The translations under genes and the position numbers were made by a program. Of a stretch of 64,000 nucleotides of DNA, positions 56,643 through 64,000 are shown one piece after another (position 1 is the first letter of the stretch; each line of letters starts with the position of its first letter). Under the pieces are notes generated by a model that was not told the DNA's origin, made no database searches, and saw only the letters and a program-made list of their open reading frames with translations. Origin of the DNA: Corynebacterium aquilae DSM 44791 (GTDB lineage Bacteria; Actinomycetota; Actinomycetes; Mycobacteriales; Mycobacteriaceae); the NCBI RefSeq assembly GCF_001941445.1, contig NZ_CP009245.1, positions 209,992-273,991 on the forward strand, in the 5' to 3' direction.

Positions 56643-58052
56643 CTAAGTGAGTGCCTCGCCGGCGCGTTCCACGGCGTCAAGGGCCCGGTTAATGGTGATC
56701 ATGGCTGCTTCTTCGGCGGGCCCAACGCTGAAAGTCAGCCCCTGTAAGGTGACGCGTGCTTGGCGGACGGCTTCGATGATGTCGTACCCGGAGGCGTAAC
56801 GGTCGAGCCCCATTTTGTCGGCGGGGTAGTAGCCGGTGATCAACGGCAGCAACATGTCGACGAGCTCAGAGTCGGGGTTTTCCTTCAACACAGCCTTGAG
56901 ATCCATCAGGAGGATTGCCGGCTGAAGCGCCTCGTGTTGGCGCAAATCATGGCTGGCATTGCGCACCGCTTCGCGATGCTCCGGGTGGGAATACGCCAGC
57001 TGCTCGAGGCCGGCGATGATGCGCCCCGCCCGGTGCAGCCGCGCATAGGGGGTGATCGTGCGGTTAATGATGTCTTTAAGTTGGGGCAGCCGGGAGGCCT
57101 CGATAAGCCAATCGTTAAGCGCGGCCGCCCCGTGGGCGGCTGTGGCACGACCCCGGAAGAGGCCGTATTCGCCAATCAGTTTCACGATGCGCTCAATCCC
57201 GCCATCGGCTTCCTCCACCGTGCCGAGAAGACCCCGCAGCAGGTCAATATCGTCCCGCTGTGAAAAACGCGCAATGTCGCGCGCATCGTTTTCAGTCAAC
57301 GCCCCCGTGTGGGAAGTCTCCGCCAAAAGACCTGCAACCGGCACCACGGTGGTCAGATACTGCTTGAGTTCTCCCGCAATAGTTTCGGCATGCACGCAAG
57401 CCTGCTCGAAAGGATCCCGGTCGCCTAGCGCTCCTTGCGCGAACCCATCGGCCCGGGAGAGCACCCCGAGAGTATTCAGCGGGGTAAAACCCAGACTGGT
57501 GAGGAACTCCACCTCATCGCGGCGCGGGGTGGTGTCGAACAGGAAGATCGCAGCATCCGCGTCGACGGAGGCGTTTTTGGTTTGCTCATATCCTTCGATC
57601 AGCGCGCGCCGGGTGGCGCGTTCGTTGTCTTCGGTCAGCGTTGCCAGGCCTGGGGTATCGATGAGGGAGTAGTCGCGAAGTGGGGCTGCGGGCATCCAGC
57701 GGCGCACGTAGTTGATGCTGCGGGCGTCCGCCGGGAGTTCGGCGACCTGGCCGCGTTTGGTGTTGATGGCAATGCTTTCCCCGTTGAGTAGGTGCGCGAC
57801 CGCGCGGTCTGGGGCGCCGTACTCGAACACGGTGACAACGTTGGTGGCCTCCAGGGCCGCGGTTTCTGATGCGGGACTGCCGATCAGCGCGTTGACGAGG
57901 GTGGATTTGCCTGCCTTGAGTCGTCCGACGATGACGATGCGTGGCGCGGAGGTCAAGCTAGCGGTGATTGCATCCAGTTGTTCCTCAAGTGAGGGGGCGG
58001 TGCTGCGCAGACGCTCAATAGTGTCGAGCAGGGTGCGGGTGATGGGGTCCAA
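56643..58052 (-). CDS. Dynamin-like GTPase, smaller of a pair
   Basis: A 469-residue dynamin-family GTPase. P-loop GRLKAGKST (43-51), a switch threonine in ALEATNVVTVFEY, G3 DTPG in SLIDTPGLATL, and a G4-like SRAD. The rest is helical, without a clear membrane paddle. In mycobacteria the paired dynamins IniA and IniC bind and remodel membranes under envelope stress; this pair has the same side-by-side layout, but orthology is not certain. The start is TTG 58052; no ATG or GTG fits. It lies 48 bases after the larger partner, in one operon. Confidence 0.85.
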   Translation of the reverse strand: MDPITRTLLDTIERLRSTAPSLEEQLDAITASLTSAPRIVIVGRLKAGKSTLVNALIGSPASETAALEATNVVTVFEYGAPDRAVAHLLNGESIAINTKRGQVAELPADARSINYVRRWMPAAPLRDYSLIDTPGLATLTEDNERATRRALIEGYEQTKNASVDADAAIFLFDTTPRRDEVEFLTSLGFTPLNTLGVLSRADGFAQGALGDRDPFEQACVHAETIAGELKQYLTTVVPVAGLLAETSHTGALTENDARDIARFSQRDDIDLLRGLLGTVEEADGGIERIVKLIGEYGLFRGRATAAHGAAALNDWLIEASRLPQLKDIINRTITPYARLHRAGRIIAGLEQLAYSHPEHREAVRNASHDLRQHEALQPAILLMDLKAVLKENPDSELVDMLLPLITGYYPADKMGLDRYASGYDIIEAVRQARVTLQGLTFSVGPAEEAAMITINRALDAVERAGEALT

Positions 58053-58100
58053 GGGTAACCGTGACTTTCTTAACCGGGTTGTGCTGCGGGAGGTGCTTTT

Positions 58101-59945
58101 TTAACAGGCGAGTTCTTGTGAGGGGGTGGTGCTGGCGACTGTTGCCGCATAGGCGTTGATTTCGTCGATGAGTTCTTCGGCTTTGGTGATGCGGGTATCG
58201 ATGATGCGAATGTTTTTGCTCAGGCTGGCGATTTTTTCTTCGCGACGCTTTTTGTCCCGGGTGGCGGCGGCTTCTGCATCGCGAATGGCGCGTTGGGTTT
58301 GCTCAATACTGGTTTTGAGGTGTTCGCGGTAGCGGATGACGATTGCGGGGCGGGCTTGGGCGAGGGTGTTGTCGAGAATCCGGTTGGTGAACACTCGGGT
58401 GGAGTTGGAGGTGGTGTTCATCCACGCCAGCAGGTTGTTTTTTCCGGCTCGCATGGCGCGGAATCCGACGTTGATGGCGATCCACCCGGCCCCGGCGGCG
58501 AGGCCAACACCGGTGAAGGAGACAACGCTGGCGAGGATGCCGCCGATGGCGCTGCCGCCAGAAAAGCCCATCATGAGCATCATGGGGTCGAAGATGCCTT
58601 CGCTTTTCTTTTTGACCTCGGCGTGGGTGGGTTGTTGGGCTTGAAGTTGGGCGCTGATGGATGCTTGGATTTCGTCCCACGCGTCGGGGCTGTCGAAGCG
58701 CGGCTCGATGATGGTGGTTTTTAGCTCAGATGCAAATTGTTCCACTGATGTCAGCACTGCCTTTTGGAAGTCTTTTTCCATCTGGGCGGTGAAGTGTTGT
58801 GGGTTTTTGCGCAGCACCGCCATGCCGTGGCTGTTGATGCGGTTGGTCCAGTCGCTGCGAATGGATTCCAGCTCACTGTCCAGGGTGCTCATCGCGCCTT
58901 GACGGATCAGGGTGAGATCTCGTTGGAGATATTGTTCCCACTGCTCGGCGTCTTTTTTGAGGCTGTTGAGGCGCGCTAGGTCAGCCTCAAGTGAGGGGAC
59001 CGCTGCGGCACCTTCGGTGATGGTGGTGAGCTTTGATTGGAACTGCGAACGCGCAACGCGTAGCTCTTCGACGGCGGTGCGCAGGGCGTTGACGGTGGGG
59101 AAGAGTTCGGCAGTGCGGAAACGATCTTTGATGGCTTCCCGCAGGGGGATGATCCCGGAGATTTCTTCCGCCCCCGGGGTGTCGCGAACGGCGAGCAGGC
59201 TGCTCACGGGAAGTACTGGCACGCTGCGGGCCATGTTCTCGCTGATGATCCGCTTGTTGTCAGCGAGGATTTCCCGCCACCGGGTGGTGTTTTTATCAAT
59301 CTTGGTGACCGCCACGATGATGGAATCCGCGTGCGCGCCGGCCTGTTTAATGAAGCTCATCTCGGGCGCGGTGATGGGGGTCGACGCATCGACAGCGATC
59401 ACCAGGACACATGCCTGTTCCAGAGCTTGCTGCGCTAGCTCCGCGTGCGCCGGAACCAAGCCACCCACCCCCGGGGTGTCGATCACGACGACATCATCCA
59501 TCGGTGTCACTCCGACGGGCACAGTAACGCGGGTGGGGGTGAAAGACTCAGGGCCCGAAGCTGTGAGGGAATTCGCCTCAGCGCGTTCGTCAATGAAGTG
59601 GGAGAGCTCGGTGTGGGCAACTTCGACCATGCCGTCAGCAGACCAAAGCTGCGCGGTGGGGCTTGGTGCCTCCGACGGCACCAGTGCGATGGGAATGGTG
59701 GTTGCGGAATCCACCGATTCGGGGCTGGCCCCGGCGCGCCCCACCAAGGCGTTGGCCAGCGAGGATTTTCCGCGCCCGACTTCACCGACGATTACTACTG
59801 TTTTCGCTTGGGATGATGAGTCGAATTTCGCCCAGGTTCGTTTCACCACGTCTTCGCGCCCCAGTTTGCTTAATGCCCCATCGAGCATGCCTTCAAGCTG
59901 TGCTTTCGCGCGGGACCGAAACTCAGTTGGCGTCGTGGTTGTCAC
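58101..59945 (-). CDS. Dynamin-like GTPase, larger of a pair, with membrane paddle
   Basis: A 614-residue dynamin-family GTPase. P-loop GEVGRGKSS (54-62), G3 DTPGVGG, G4 TKID. Long helical stalk regions flank a hydrophobic stretch at about 450-495 (MMLMMGFSGG, ILASVVSFTGVGLAAG) that could insert in the membrane. The C-terminal coiled region is highly charged (RDKKRREEKIASL). The two partners probably form hetero-oligomers, as bacterial dynamin pairs do. GTG 59945 follows AGGAG with nine bases of spacing. Divergent from the Hsp70-like locus. Confidence 0.88.
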   Translation of the reverse strand: MTTTTPTEFRSRAKAQLEGMLDGALSKLGREDVVKRTWAKFDSSSQAKTVVIVGEVGRGKSSLANALVGRAGASPESVDSATTIPIALVPSEAPSPTAQLWSADGMVEVAHTELSHFIDERAEANSLTASGPESFTPTRVTVPVGVTPMDDVVVIDTPGVGGLVPAHAELAQQALEQACVLVIAVDASTPITAPEMSFIKQAGAHADSIIVAVTKIDKNTTRWREILADNKRIISENMARSVPVLPVSSLLAVRDTPGAEEISGIIPLREAIKDRFRTAELFPTVNALRTAVEELRVARSQFQSKLTTITEGAAAVPSLEADLARLNSLKKDAEQWEQYLQRDLTLIRQGAMSTLDSELESIRSDWTNRINSHGMAVLRKNPQHFTAQMEKDFQKAVLTSVEQFASELKTTIIEPRFDSPDAWDEIQASISAQLQAQQPTHAEVKKKSEGIFDPMMLMMGFSGGSAIGGILASVVSFTGVGLAAGAGWIAINVGFRAMRAGKNNLLAWMNTTSNSTRVFTNRILDNTLAQARPAIVIRYREHLKTSIEQTQRAIRDAEAAATRDKKRREEKIASLSKNIRIIDTRITKAEELIDEINAYAATVASTTPSQELAC

Positions 59946-60327
59946 GGGCGAAAACTCCTGAAAGGTAGGGGTATGAAACGTCTTACAGCGTACAACGAAC
60001 AGTGTCGTAAGGGGACACCGTTAAGGGGTGAATGTGCGGGTGGGGGAGGTGGTTATGGGTGGGAGGTCGGGATTCATCACCCACGTCACCGGCCCCCAAA
60101 TGGGGGTTGATGTGGGGGCTTTTGTGCGGGAAATGTGGCGCGCCCTGGTGTGAGGTGTGTGGGTTTTGCCAGTATTGATTGTGCTGCGTTTGTTCCAAAA
60201 AGTAGCGTCGCGCACTTCACCGTTTTTGGGTGAGGATTTCCGGGTGGAGGTAACCCTTGACTGCGTGCGCGCCGTCAAAGACACATCCCCACAGGCTTAG
60301 GGAGTTTTTTCACCGAGGAGTTCGATG
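59946..60327. other. Intergenic region between the dynamin pair and the 60.3-kb frame
   Basis: It should carry the dynamin promoter on the minus strand. A C/G hairpin near 60088-60118 could be a terminator. A 47-codon plus-strand frame (60157-60300) has no ribosome site. On the minus strand a frame ends at TAA 60297-60299 that looks like the tail of a lost gene. Confidence 0.45.
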
Positions 60328-60852
60328 ATGTTTGGTTCCATGCGCGCGGCCGAAGCAGAGACGTTTGCGAGGTTCGCGGCGAGTGCGCATCCTGTCAGCG
60401 CTTGCAGCGCATCTGGTAGCCCGTCGGGCACCCAGGCAGCCGGGGTAAAGCCTCCTTTGCTAACGGCGTTTTACCCCACCGAGTACACAAAGATCGAAGA
60501 CAATGCGAAAAATCGCCAAAACTACCGCACTGCCGGTGAAAGCTGTGCGATTGCTGAAGCGCTCCTTTTGCCCTTCGAAAGCGTTGAACGCCTTATGGAA
60601 GGCAATGGCGCTGCCGACATGCCAGACACCCTCCTCGTGCAATCCATCGACGCCACAAAGACCGCCAGCGAAAAGACCTCAGAAATGTGCTCCCAAAAAT
60701 TCGGCCGTTATATTGCCGAAGCCAACGGCGCCAGGGGTGAAACACCAGATCTAGGAGCCGAAAAACCACAGCAGCGCATCTGCAAACGAATGGCAGTGCA
60801 ATACGCAATCTTCCGTCACACCCAAAGCCAGGGCTTTACCACCGGAAACTAA
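60328..60852 (+). CDS. Hypothetical protein with doubtful N-terminus
   Basis: A 174-residue frame. GAGGAG lies seven bases before ATG 60328, and a terminator follows, so a plus-strand transcript is likely. From about residue 50 on (TKIEDNAKNRQNYRTAGESCAIAEALLLPFESVERL) it looks like a real helical protein with several cysteines. The first 45 residues, however, lie opposite a minus-strand frame with better coding character, so the true start may be further in, or the gene may be a fusion of remnants. No family is recognised. Confidence 0.4.
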   Translation: MFGSMRAAEAETFARFAASAHPVSACSASGSPSGTQAAGVKPPLLTAFYPTEYTKIEDNAKNRQNYRTAGESCAIAEALLLPFESVERLMEGNGAADMPDTLLVQSIDATKTASEKTSEMCSQKFGRYIAEANGARGETPDLGAEKPQQRICKRMAVQYAIFRHTQSQGFTTGN

Positions 60853-60875
60853 CACCCAAGGAGCAACCCTCACCC

Positions 60876-60930
60876 AAGGTTTCACGCACCCCAACACCAC
60901 AGGCGACTGTGGTGCTGCATGAAACCTTTT
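60876..60930 (+). terminator. Terminator after the 174-codon frame
   Basis: Outer arms AAGGTTTCA (60876-60884) and TGAAACCTT (60920-60928) and an inner ACCACAG/CTGTGGT pairing, followed by TTTT. Confidence 0.75.
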
Positions 60931-61011
60931 CGGCGGTTTAATACGTCCAATAAAACACCAGGCTCCACCACAACCAACGGCGCCAAACTCCCTGAGACAC
61001 ACGAAGACAAA

Positions 61012-61038
61012 ACCCAAGACACCCAAGACACCCAAGAC
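61012..61038 (+). repeat. Three tandem copies of ACCCAAGAC
   Basis: Three perfect 9-base units lie just before the ribosome site AAGGA (61039-61043) of the Hsp70-like gene. Confidence 0.7.
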
Positions 61039-61052
61039 AAGGAACACCCCAC

Positions 61053-62921
61053 ATGACTACCCCACAATGGTCCCTCGGCATCGACTTCGGCACCTCCAAC
61101 ACCGCCGCCGCCCACACCAACGCCATCAAAGGCAACGTCGAAACAGTCAACCTTGCCCACGGGCGCAACACCATGTCTTCCAGCGTTTACATGGAAAACC
61201 CAGACGCCGTCGACACTGGAGACGTCGCCCTAGCCAAAGCCGAAAACAATCCCCAAGGCTTCATTCCCGCACCGAAAAGACTCATCCCTCAACAAATATT
61301 CCAACTAGGCGGAATGGACGTCCCAAGTGCCGTGCCAGTCGCCGCCGTGCTGCAATCAGTGCTTAAAAAAGCCTCCCGCGAACACGGCGGAACCCACCCC
61401 GGCCACCTCGTCCTCACCCACCCCGAAGCCTGGTCGGACGCAGAAATCAAAGTCCTTCTCGAAGCGGCAGAATCCCTCGGGCTAGGCGCCGAAAACATCA
61501 CGACGGTATCCGAACCCCAAGCCGCCGCGCACTACTACTCCGCCGCCAACAAACTCGAAGCCGGCCAAAAAATCGGAGTCTTTGACTTCGGTGGCGGCAC
61601 CCTCGACATTGCAGTCCTTGAAGCCCAAGGCGACGGATCCTTCAACGTGATCGCGGCCCGCGGCAGCAATGCCATCGGCGGCAAAACCTTCGACGCGCTG
61701 CTGCGCAAATGGGTCGACCGCCACCTCGAAGACAACCACCCTGACCTCATGCAATACCTCCGCCGACACGCCAGCCTGTCCGAACGCTACGCCCTTGAGG
61801 ACTCCATTCGCCGCGCCAAAGAACTCTTAAGCGAATCCGCATCCGCAACCATCAGCATCGTCACCGACAAATTCGACACCGAGCGGCTGCAGATCACCCG
61901 CGGTGAATTCGAAGAACTCATCGCCCCAGTTTTAGAACAAGCCACAACACTGACCCGCGCAACCCTCACCGACGCGGGCATCGACCACAACAACCCACTC
62001 GTCGCGCTGTACCTCACCGGCGGATCATCACGCATCCCCATGGTTCAAGAACAGCTAAAAGACCTCGGACCCATCGCAACCCTCGACGACCCCAAAACCG
62101 TCGTCGCCCAAGGTGCATTGGCAGCCGCCCAAGGAGTACTCCGGGCAGTCGCCATCAACACGGGCGAAAAAACACAAACACCCCACACGCCCCCACCCCC
62201 AAACACCCCAGCCGCCGAGCAAACCCAACAACTCCCACAAGTCCCCGAAACACCACCAGCCAAACAGCGCGCCACAAAAGCCAACAAGTCCACCAAGACC
62301 CCACTACTCATAGGAGCCGCTGTCCTGGTTGCCGCGCTAGTTGGTGGTGGCGTGTTCTTCGCCAATCAGTCCAGTGACTCTTCGTCCACAAACGCAGCAG
62401 CAACCACCACAACCCAGCCCGCACAACAACCCGAAACCACTGCCGCCGCACCAGTGAAGAACACGGACGCTGCGGAAGCGCAAGACAATGCCTCCTCGGA
62501 TGCATCAGCGCAGCTGCGCAAGCAGTTCATCGACAAGGTTCCAGCAGGCATCACAGTTGATGAACCCTCGTGTAACTACAGCGAAGGAGGATTGGAAACC
62601 TCCCTCAATTGCTACGTTAATGTTCCGAACCAAAATGAGTACGCAGAATCATCACTATCAATGAAGATCGTCATTGATGAGCGAATGGTGAAGGTTACGG
62701 CCCAGCAAATTCGGGACGGCAAAACAGGCCCCATCTCGCCTAAGGTTAAGCCTCTGATAATTGACACAGGCAATCCCAAAGTTTTTGCTGTTGCACAAGA
62801 GTCCTTGAGCAATTTCGAACTCTGCTTTGCAAACGTCTCGGAGGACGTCGCGGGTTGCGTGCGCGGATTCAAAACCCAACAGTCCGCTGAAGCTTTCGGT
62901 AGAGACTACAAAATCTTCTAA
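61053..62921 (+). CDS. Membrane-anchored Hsp70-like ATPase with external C-terminal domain
   Basis: A 622-residue protein. Residues 1-370 form an actin/Hsp70 ATPase: phosphate 1 GIDFGTSNTAAA (9-20), phosphate 2 VFDFGGGTLDIAV (176-188), adenosine motif LTGGSSRIP (321-329). There is no substrate-binding domain. A Pro-rich linker (375-405) leads to one membrane segment (417-437), a Ser/Thr-rich external spacer (438-485) and a domain of about 135 residues with cysteines C507, C520, C591 and C602, probably disulfide-bonded. It may sense or transmit signals across the membrane; this is inference. ATG 61053 follows AAGGA with nine bases of spacing. Confidence 0.88.
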   Translation: MTTPQWSLGIDFGTSNTAAAHTNAIKGNVETVNLAHGRNTMSSSVYMENPDAVDTGDVALAKAENNPQGFIPAPKRLIPQQIFQLGGMDVPSAVPVAAVLQSVLKKASREHGGTHPGHLVLTHPEAWSDAEIKVLLEAAESLGLGAENITTVSEPQAAAHYYSAANKLEAGQKIGVFDFGGGTLDIAVLEAQGDGSFNVIAARGSNAIGGKTFDALLRKWVDRHLEDNHPDLMQYLRRHASLSERYALEDSIRRAKELLSESASATISIVTDKFDTERLQITRGEFEELIAPVLEQATTLTRATLTDAGIDHNNPLVALYLTGGSSRIPMVQEQLKDLGPIATLDDPKTVVAQGALAAAQGVLRAVAINTGEKTQTPHTPPPPNTPAAEQTQQLPQVPETPPAKQRATKANKSTKTPLLIGAAVLVAALVGGGVFFANQSSDSSSTNAAATTTTQPAQQPETTAAAPVKNTDAAEAQDNASSDASAQLRKQFIDKVPAGITVDEPSCNYSEGGLETSLNCYVNVPNQNEYAESSLSMKIVIDERMVKVTAQQIRDGKTGPISPKVKPLIIDTGNPKVFAVAQESLSNFELCFANVSEDVAGCVRGFKTQQSAEAFGRDYKIF

Positions 62922-62939
62922 TCGCGAGAAGTAGACATC

Positions 62940-62975
62940 AAAACTCGGCATCCAGGTCTACTGGTGCCGAGTTTT
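62940..62975 (+). terminator. Terminator after the Hsp70-like gene
   Basis: Perfect 11-base arms 62940-62950 and 62965-62975; the 3' arm ends in GTTTTGC. Confidence 0.88.
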
Positions 62976-63368
62976 GCATGTTTCGGGCAGTTAGCACAGC
63001 GGCCGGCTTAGAGGCTGACATGCTTGCTTTTTGTGGCCGTTTCAAAGCGAATAAGACCGTGATTTGCACCAGGTACGGCATCCAATGACCGGCATCCGCA
63101 TCTTTCTCACAACCCTCTTTGAACAGCAGAAAAACTATTTCCTTTTAAGCCCTGTGGAGATTTTTTAGGGTTTTTCAATTCGAGTTGTTACCTTTCGGCG
63201 GTCTCGGCACGTCAAAGAAATACAAGCACACAAAAGAGTCAGCAAAACCACGGCTCTGACTGGAAAACCGAAAGTTCAGTTCGGAATGTGCTTGAGCCGC
63301 AAAGCTATCAATCGCAAGCTTTGACGACTTTGGGAAAAAACATCGCAACACCTTCGAAAGGATCTGCC
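62976..63368. other. Intergenic leader of the acidic repeat protein
   Basis: About 390 bases, more A/T-rich than the surroundings, with T-runs near 63135-63180. No gene is seen. A promoter for the following gene should lie here; TTACCT near 63188 is a possible but weak -10 box, which would give a long leader. Confidence 0.45.
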
Positions 63369-64000
63369 ATGAGCGGAGAAAACCTCACCACCGAGACCAC
63401 CCAGTATGACAACTCGAACGACATCAGCAGCAAAGATCTTGAAAATGCTGTGAACAACCAGCCCTCTGAAAATACCGACCCCGAAAAGATCGACCTGGAT
63501 CAGGAATCTACCGCGCAGGCGGGATCGCCCGCAGAAGGTTTCGACACCCCGAACCCCGAGGACTACGACTACTACAGCATCCGCGACCTCGATGGTGATG
63601 GCGAAAACGACAGCATCGTCACCCGCAAGGACGACATCACCGAAACGCATCACCTGGAAGACGATCAAGTGGTCTCCATCGAAGCAGACCTCAACGATGA
63701 CGGGATTGCTGAAACCCTGGCAACTGTCCACGACGAAAACACCATCCGGCTCATCCAGGACACCACCTTGGACGGCACCAGTGACCGCGAAGTGTTCATC
63801 GACAAAGCCACTGGCAAGACCATCGAGGAAATCAATTACACCGAAAACGGCGCCGCCAGCGTCCTCGCCGACACTGACGGTGATGGGATCGTGGACCTCG
63901 AAATCCAAGACACTGACGGCGACGGGGTGATGGACACCATCGCTGTCGATAGCGACGCAGACGGACACGTGAACTCCATCTACCGCGATGTCGACGGCGA
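63369..64000 (+). CDS. Acidic calcium-repeat protein (cut by the window end)
   Basis: An open frame of at least 210 residues running off the window, with no stop. It starts MSGENLTTETTQYDN after GAAAGGA with seven bases of spacing. The first 60 residues are acidic and disordered. Then come repeats with D-x-D-G-D-G patterns: RDLDGDGEND, ADLNDDGIAE, ADTDGDGIVD, QDTDGDGVMD, DSDADGHV, DVDGD. These are EF-hand/thrombospondin type 3-like calcium loops, with strands EIQ/TIAV between. No signal peptide is seen. Function is unknown; calcium binding is inferred. Confidence 0.8.
   Translation, partial: MSGENLTTETTQYDNSNDISSKDLENAVNNQPSENTDPEKIDLDQESTAQAGSPAEGFDTPNPEDYDYYSIRDLDGDGENDSIVTRKDDITETHHLEDDQVVSIEADLNDDGIAETLATVHDENTIRLIQDTTLDGTSDREVFIDKATGKTIEEINYTENGAASVLADTDGDGIVDLEIQDTDGDGVMDTIAVDSDADGHVNSIYRDVDG

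Noticed and set aside
60157..60300. A 47-codon plus-strand frame before the 60.3-kb frame
   Set aside because: No ribosome site and no promoter; may be part of a decayed gene.

Overview
The window reads as chromosomal DNA of a GC-rich Corynebacterium. The signs are three corynomycolyltransferases in tandem, the regulators GlxR, RamB and a WhcA/WhiB4-type protein, a fused RmlCD, an sdhCAB operon without a separate sdhD, and many genes whose -10 box sits 6-8 bases before the start codon (leaderless transcripts). From 1 to 24.4 kb the gene order follows the M. tuberculosis stretch whiB4-LEAP-crp-nth-marP-serB-like-6C RNA-ssd/tad-helicase-cspA-topA-cyclase-holB. All gene names rest on recognition of motifs and order, not on a database search.

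Layout. 1-10.6 kb: tail of an upstream gene, whcA, DUF4177, RidA, metallo-beta-lactamase fold protein, glxR, nth, then a tlpA-nudix-marP operon, an alpha/beta hydrolase, a Holin-X-type membrane protein, an unknown protein and a HAD phosphatase. 10.8-11.0 kb: a 6C-type small RNA. 11.4-15.8 kb: a compact Flp/Tad pilus operon (tadZ, tadA, tadB, tadC, pilin, two TadE-like). 15.8-24.6 kb: MrfA-like helicase (minus strand), cspA, topA, cyaB, holB and tRNA-Thr(CGT). 24.6-29.3 kb: membrane protein, MFS transporter, CcdA plus DsbA-like thiol-redox pair, DUF2304 plus glycosyltransferase. 29.3-39.7 kb: a glycosyltransferase facing an almost gap-free eight-gene minus-strand run (three mycolyltransferases, M1 peptidase, polysaccharide flippase-like protein, rmlB, rmlCD, rmlA) for cell-envelope building. 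40.1-47.9 kb: a small peptide gene, lpd, ramB and sdhCAB. 48-56.6 kb: DUF445, DUF2516, purU, deoC, a broken Doc-type toxin with its antitoxin, LmeA-like, GNAT, methyltransferase, DUF2505, murB. 56.6-64 kb: two dynamin-like GTPases, a doubtful ORF, a membrane-anchored Hsp70-like protein and the start of an acidic calcium-repeat protein.

How they fit together. cyaB (cAMP synthesis) and glxR (cAMP receptor) are both here, and GlxR-type sites lie before whcA and sdhC. The sdh promoter also carries a strong DtxR-type iron box, so carbon and iron signals may meet there. The rml/mycolyltransferase run links the dTDP-rhamnose needed for the arabinogalactan linker to mycolic-acid attachment. The least explained locus is the dynamin pair / Hsp70-transmembrane protein / calcium-repeat protein at the right end.
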